A stretch of 7,564 nucleotides of DNA from DASSKF01 sp035690725. Its GTDB lineage: Bacteria; Actinomycetota; Actinomycetes; Actinomycetales; Dermatophilaceae. Numbering within the stretch: the stretch's first letter is position 1; each line of letters opens with the position of its first letter. The position numbers and the translations under genes are program-made. The stretch lies in assembly GCA_035690725.1 (NCBI GenBank), contig DASSKF010000051.1, positions 1 to 7,564 on the forward strand, in the 5' to 3' direction. Under the pieces are notes generated by a model. It searched no databases and had not been told where the DNA came from. It saw nothing but the letters and a program-made list of their open reading frames with translations. Positions 4,433 through 7,564 of the stretch are shown here, one piece after another.

Positions 4433-5377
4433 ATGGATGAGCGCGCCTGGGGATACGGACTCGCCACCGAGACGATGGACGGCCGGGTCCTGGACACGTG
4501 GTTCCCCTCGCCGACCCTCGGCGCGGCTCCCGAGGACAGCCCGTATGCCGCACCGGCCGGGCTCTCCGCCCTCGCCGGGGAGGACCCGGCCCGGCAGGTG
4601 CGCACCAAGGTGATCCGGGTCTCGGTCGACCTCGCGGACGCCCCCGGTGGCCCCTCGGACGCCTACCTGCGGCTGCACCTGCTCTCGCACCGGCTCGTCC
4701 GGCCGAACAGCATCAACGTCGAGGGCATCTTCGGCGTCCTGACCAACGTCGTGTGGACCAGCCGGGGGCCGTGTGCCGTCGACGGCTTCGAGCGGACCCG
4801 GATGCGGCTGCGCGAGCGCGGGTTCGTGCAGGTCCACGGGATCGACAAGTTCCCCCGGATGACCGACTACGTCGTGCCGACCGGTGTGCGGATCGCCGAC
4901 GCCGACCGGGTCCGGCTCGGGGCGCACCTGGCCGAGGGCACGACGGTGATGCACGAGGGATTCGTCAACTACAACGCCGGCACCCTCGGTTCCTCCATGG
5001 TGGAGGGGCGCGTCTCCCAGGGGGTCGTCGTCGACGACGGCTCGGACATCGGCGGCGGTGCCTCGATCATGGGCACGCTGTCCGGTGGGGGGACGGAGCG
5101 GGTCCGCATCGGTCGCCGCTGCCTGCTGGGCGCCGAGGCCGGCGTCGGCATCTCCCTCGGCGACGACTGCATCGTCGAGGCGGGGCTCTACGTCACCGCC
5201 GGCACCAAGGTCAGCGTGGTCGCCGACGACGGCTCGACCCGGGTGGTGAAGGCGGCGGAGCTGAGCGGACGCGACGGCATGCTGCTGCGGCGCAACTCCC
5301 AGACCGGTGCCGTGGAGGCCCTCGACCGCACCGGCGGCGGCACCGCGCTCAACGCGGCGTTGCACGCGAACGCCTGA
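4433..5377 (+). CDS. dapD: Tetrahydrodipicolinate N-succinyltransferase DapD
   Basis: DapD transfers succinyl from succinyl-CoA to tetrahydrodipicolinate, entering the succinylase branch of DAP/lysine synthesis; DapE later removes the group. The 314-residue protein matches the actinobacterial DapD type in length (M. tuberculosis about 317) and order: an N-terminal domain with AYLRLHLLSHRLV (77-89) and FGVLTNVVWT (100-109), then a left-handed beta-helix of hexapeptide repeats (about 150-258: VPTGVRIADADRVRLGAHL, VVVDDGSDIGGGASIMG, CLLGAEAGVGISLGDDCIV), and a short C-terminal tail. The conserved MHEGFVNYNAG (173-183) and SSMVEGRVS (187-195) are present; Glu191 corresponds to the catalytic glutamate described in the M. 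tuberculosis enzyme. The protein works as a trimer in the cytoplasm (family knowledge). The ATG at 4433 is supported by the TACCCT six bases upstream. The stop lies 5 bases before the next gene, suggesting one transcript. Confidence 0.97.
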   Translation: MDERAWGYGLATETMDGRVLDTWFPSPTLGAAPEDSPYAAPAGLSALAGEDPARQVRTKVIRVSVDLADAPGGPSDAYLRLHLLSHRLVRPNSINVEGIFGVLTNVVWTSRGPCAVDGFERTRMRLRERGFVQVHGIDKFPRMTDYVVPTGVRIADADRVRLGAHLAEGTTVMHEGFVNYNAGTLGSSMVEGRVSQGVVVDDGSDIGGGASIMGTLSGGGTERVRIGRRCLLGAEAGVGISLGDDCIVEAGLYVTAGTKVSVVADDGSTRVVKAAELSGRDGMLLRRNSQTGAVEALDRTGGGTALNAALHANA

Positions 5378-5382
5378 CGTCG

Positions 5383-6312
5383 ATGGGCCGAGACCTCCGG
5401 GCCGTCCACCGCCGAGAGGACGACGGCCTGATCCTCAGCGAGGAGCACCGACCGCGCAGCACCCGCCGCCGCTGGTTCGGCCGCGTCGTCCTGCTCGCGC
5501 TCCTCGCCGCGGTCGTGCTCGGCGGCTACGTCGGCGGGAAGGGCCTGCTGCGCAACTTCGGTCCCCCGACGTGCACCGCGGTGGCTGTCCCCGGTGGGCC
5601 GGAGGTGACGTTCTCGCCGGAGCAGATGGCCAACGCGTCCACGATCGCCGGGGTGTCGGTGAAGCGGGGGCTGCCGCCCCGTGCGGCGTCGATCGCGATC
5701 ACCACGGCGATCCAGGAGTCGAAGCTGCGCAACCTGCGCTACGGCGACCGGGACTCCCTCGGGCTGTTCCAGCAGCGGCCGAGCCAGGGCTGGGGCACCG
5801 CCGGGCAGATCACCGACCCGGTCTACGCCAGCAACCGCTTCTACGACGAGCTGGTGAAGATCCCCGGCTACCAGGACGAGCGGATCACCGAGATCGCCCA
5901 GCAGATCCAGCGCAGCGGCTACCCCGAGGCGTATGCCGACCACGAGACCGAGGGACGCGCGCTCGCCTCGGTCCTGACCGGGCAGTCACCGGCCGGCCTC
6001 GGCTGCCGCCTCGACCCCGTCGAGCAGGGCGCAGCGACCTCCGCCGAGGGCTTCGCCGAGGAGCTGACGCACCAGACCGGCCTGCCGGCCCGGTCCGCCG
6101 GCCGGCACGTCGTCGAGGTCGACGCCGGCACCGCGGACCACGGCTGGACCGCCGGGGCCTGGGCCGTCGCCCACGCGGAGGCCGACGGCGTGACTTCGGT
6201 CACCGTCGGGGACCGCGCCTGGACCCGGTCCCGCGACGAGAGCGGCGCCACCTGGCAGCGGGCCGGGAACCCGACCGGCGCCGCCGGGAAGGTCCGGATC
6301 CGCCTCGGCTGA
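5383..6312 (+). CDS. Membrane-anchored lysozyme/transglycosylase-like protein (309 aa)
   Basis: The product has a cytoplasmic N-terminus of about 34 residues ending in a basic patch (STRRRW, 26-31), one membrane helix (about 35-52, VVLLALLAAVVLGGYVGG), and an extracytoplasmic region with two cysteines (Cys64, Cys208) that could pair. Residues 104-138 carry AIQESKL followed by DSLGLFQQRPSQGWG, resembling the ES...GLFQ pattern of lysozyme-like transglycosylases, with Glu112 as the likely acid. Similar actinobacterial proteins are often misnamed 'heavy metal transporter'; nothing here suggests transport. The last 85 residues (about 222-309) are a separate, probably beta-rich region (VTSVTVGDRAWTRS) that I do not recognise. 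ATG 5383 is 5 bases after the dapD stop; the frame stays open far upstream through dapD, but that part is a GC-rich shadow and dapD is clearly the real gene there. Shine-Dalgarno is weak, suggesting coupling to dapD translation. Glycan cleavage is inferred, not shown. Confidence 0.85.
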   Translation: MGRDLRAVHRREDDGLILSEEHRPRSTRRRWFGRVVLLALLAAVVLGGYVGGKGLLRNFGPPTCTAVAVPGGPEVTFSPEQMANASTIAGVSVKRGLPPRAASIAITTAIQESKLRNLRYGDRDSLGLFQQRPSQGWGTAGQITDPVYASNRFYDELVKIPGYQDERITEIAQQIQRSGYPEAYADHETEGRALASVLTGQSPAGLGCRLDPVEQGAATSAEGFAEELTHQTGLPARSAGRHVVEVDAGTADHGWTAGAWAVAHAEADGVTSVTVGDRAWTRSRDESGATWQRAGNPTGAAGKVRIRLG

Positions 6313-6327
6313 CCGCGCGCCCTCTCG

Positions 6328-7564
<1,237 letters not shown>

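Noticed and set aside
3348..4613. Plus-strand open frame of 421 codons opposite dapE
   Set aside because: It is the antisense shadow of dapE and runs across the divergent promoter gap, with no motif or plausible start signal.
4498..5382. Upstream extension of the transglycosylase-like frame through dapD (total open frame 604 codons)
   Set aside because: The translation over this stretch is Arg/Pro/Gly-rich without motifs, while dapD in the overlapping frame is unmistakable. The real start is the ATG at 5383.

Overview
The window is chromosomal DNA from a high-GC Gram-positive bacterium (Actinomycetota). Evidence: very GC-rich codon use, GTG starts, GC-rich shadow open frames antisense to most genes, and genes that closely match mycobacterial families in sequence and grouping (DapD, DapE, FolP2-type DHPS, a LOG protein, a small DivIVA-domain membrane protein, a GltA2-type citrate synthase). 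A suborder cannot be fixed from this sequence; an Intrasporangiaceae-like actinobacterium is a guess. I see no mobile element, CRISPR array, tRNA or rRNA.

Layout: (1) positions 1-829, minus strand: N-terminal part of a large FAD-linked oxidase (D-lactate/glycolate dehydrogenase type), cut by the left edge. (2) 946-1230, minus: small membrane-anchored DivIVA-domain protein, divergent from (3) 1245-2135, plus: FolP2-type dihydropteroate synthase homologue. (4) 2142-2972, minus: LOG-family (TIGR00730) phosphoribohydrolase. (5) 3018-3191, minus: 57-residue CsbD-like stress protein. (6) 3279-4373, minus: DapE. (7) 4433-5377, plus: DapD, divergent from dapE, followed 5 bases later by (8) 5383-6312, plus: a membrane-anchored lysozyme/transglycosylase-like protein. 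(9) 6328-7564, minus: citrate synthase, its N-terminus cut by the right edge. No stretch over 300 bases lacks a gene; the longest gap (830-945) is 116 bases.

How it fits together: DapD and DapE are two steps of the succinylase route to meso-diaminopimelate and lysine, so the centre of the window makes a peptidoglycan precursor; the gene behind dapD encodes a probable cell-wall-facing protein. The DivIVA-domain/FolP2/LOG/DapE/DapD grouping resembles the M. tuberculosis Rv1201c-Rv1209 neighbourhood, without a glucosyl-3-phosphoglycerate synthase next to folP2.

The most notable non-coding signal is in the start regions. Three start codons (dapE, dapD, LOG gene) follow a TANNNT hexamer by exactly six bases, the geometry of leaderless transcripts. 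The divIVA-like/folP2 pair has weaker hexamers at the same spacing that overlap each other in a 14-base divergent gap. A perfect 13-base palindrome sits in the dapE-dapD gap. I found no clearly undescribed multi-gene system; this is mostly conserved housekeeping DNA with some regulatory and family-level oddities.
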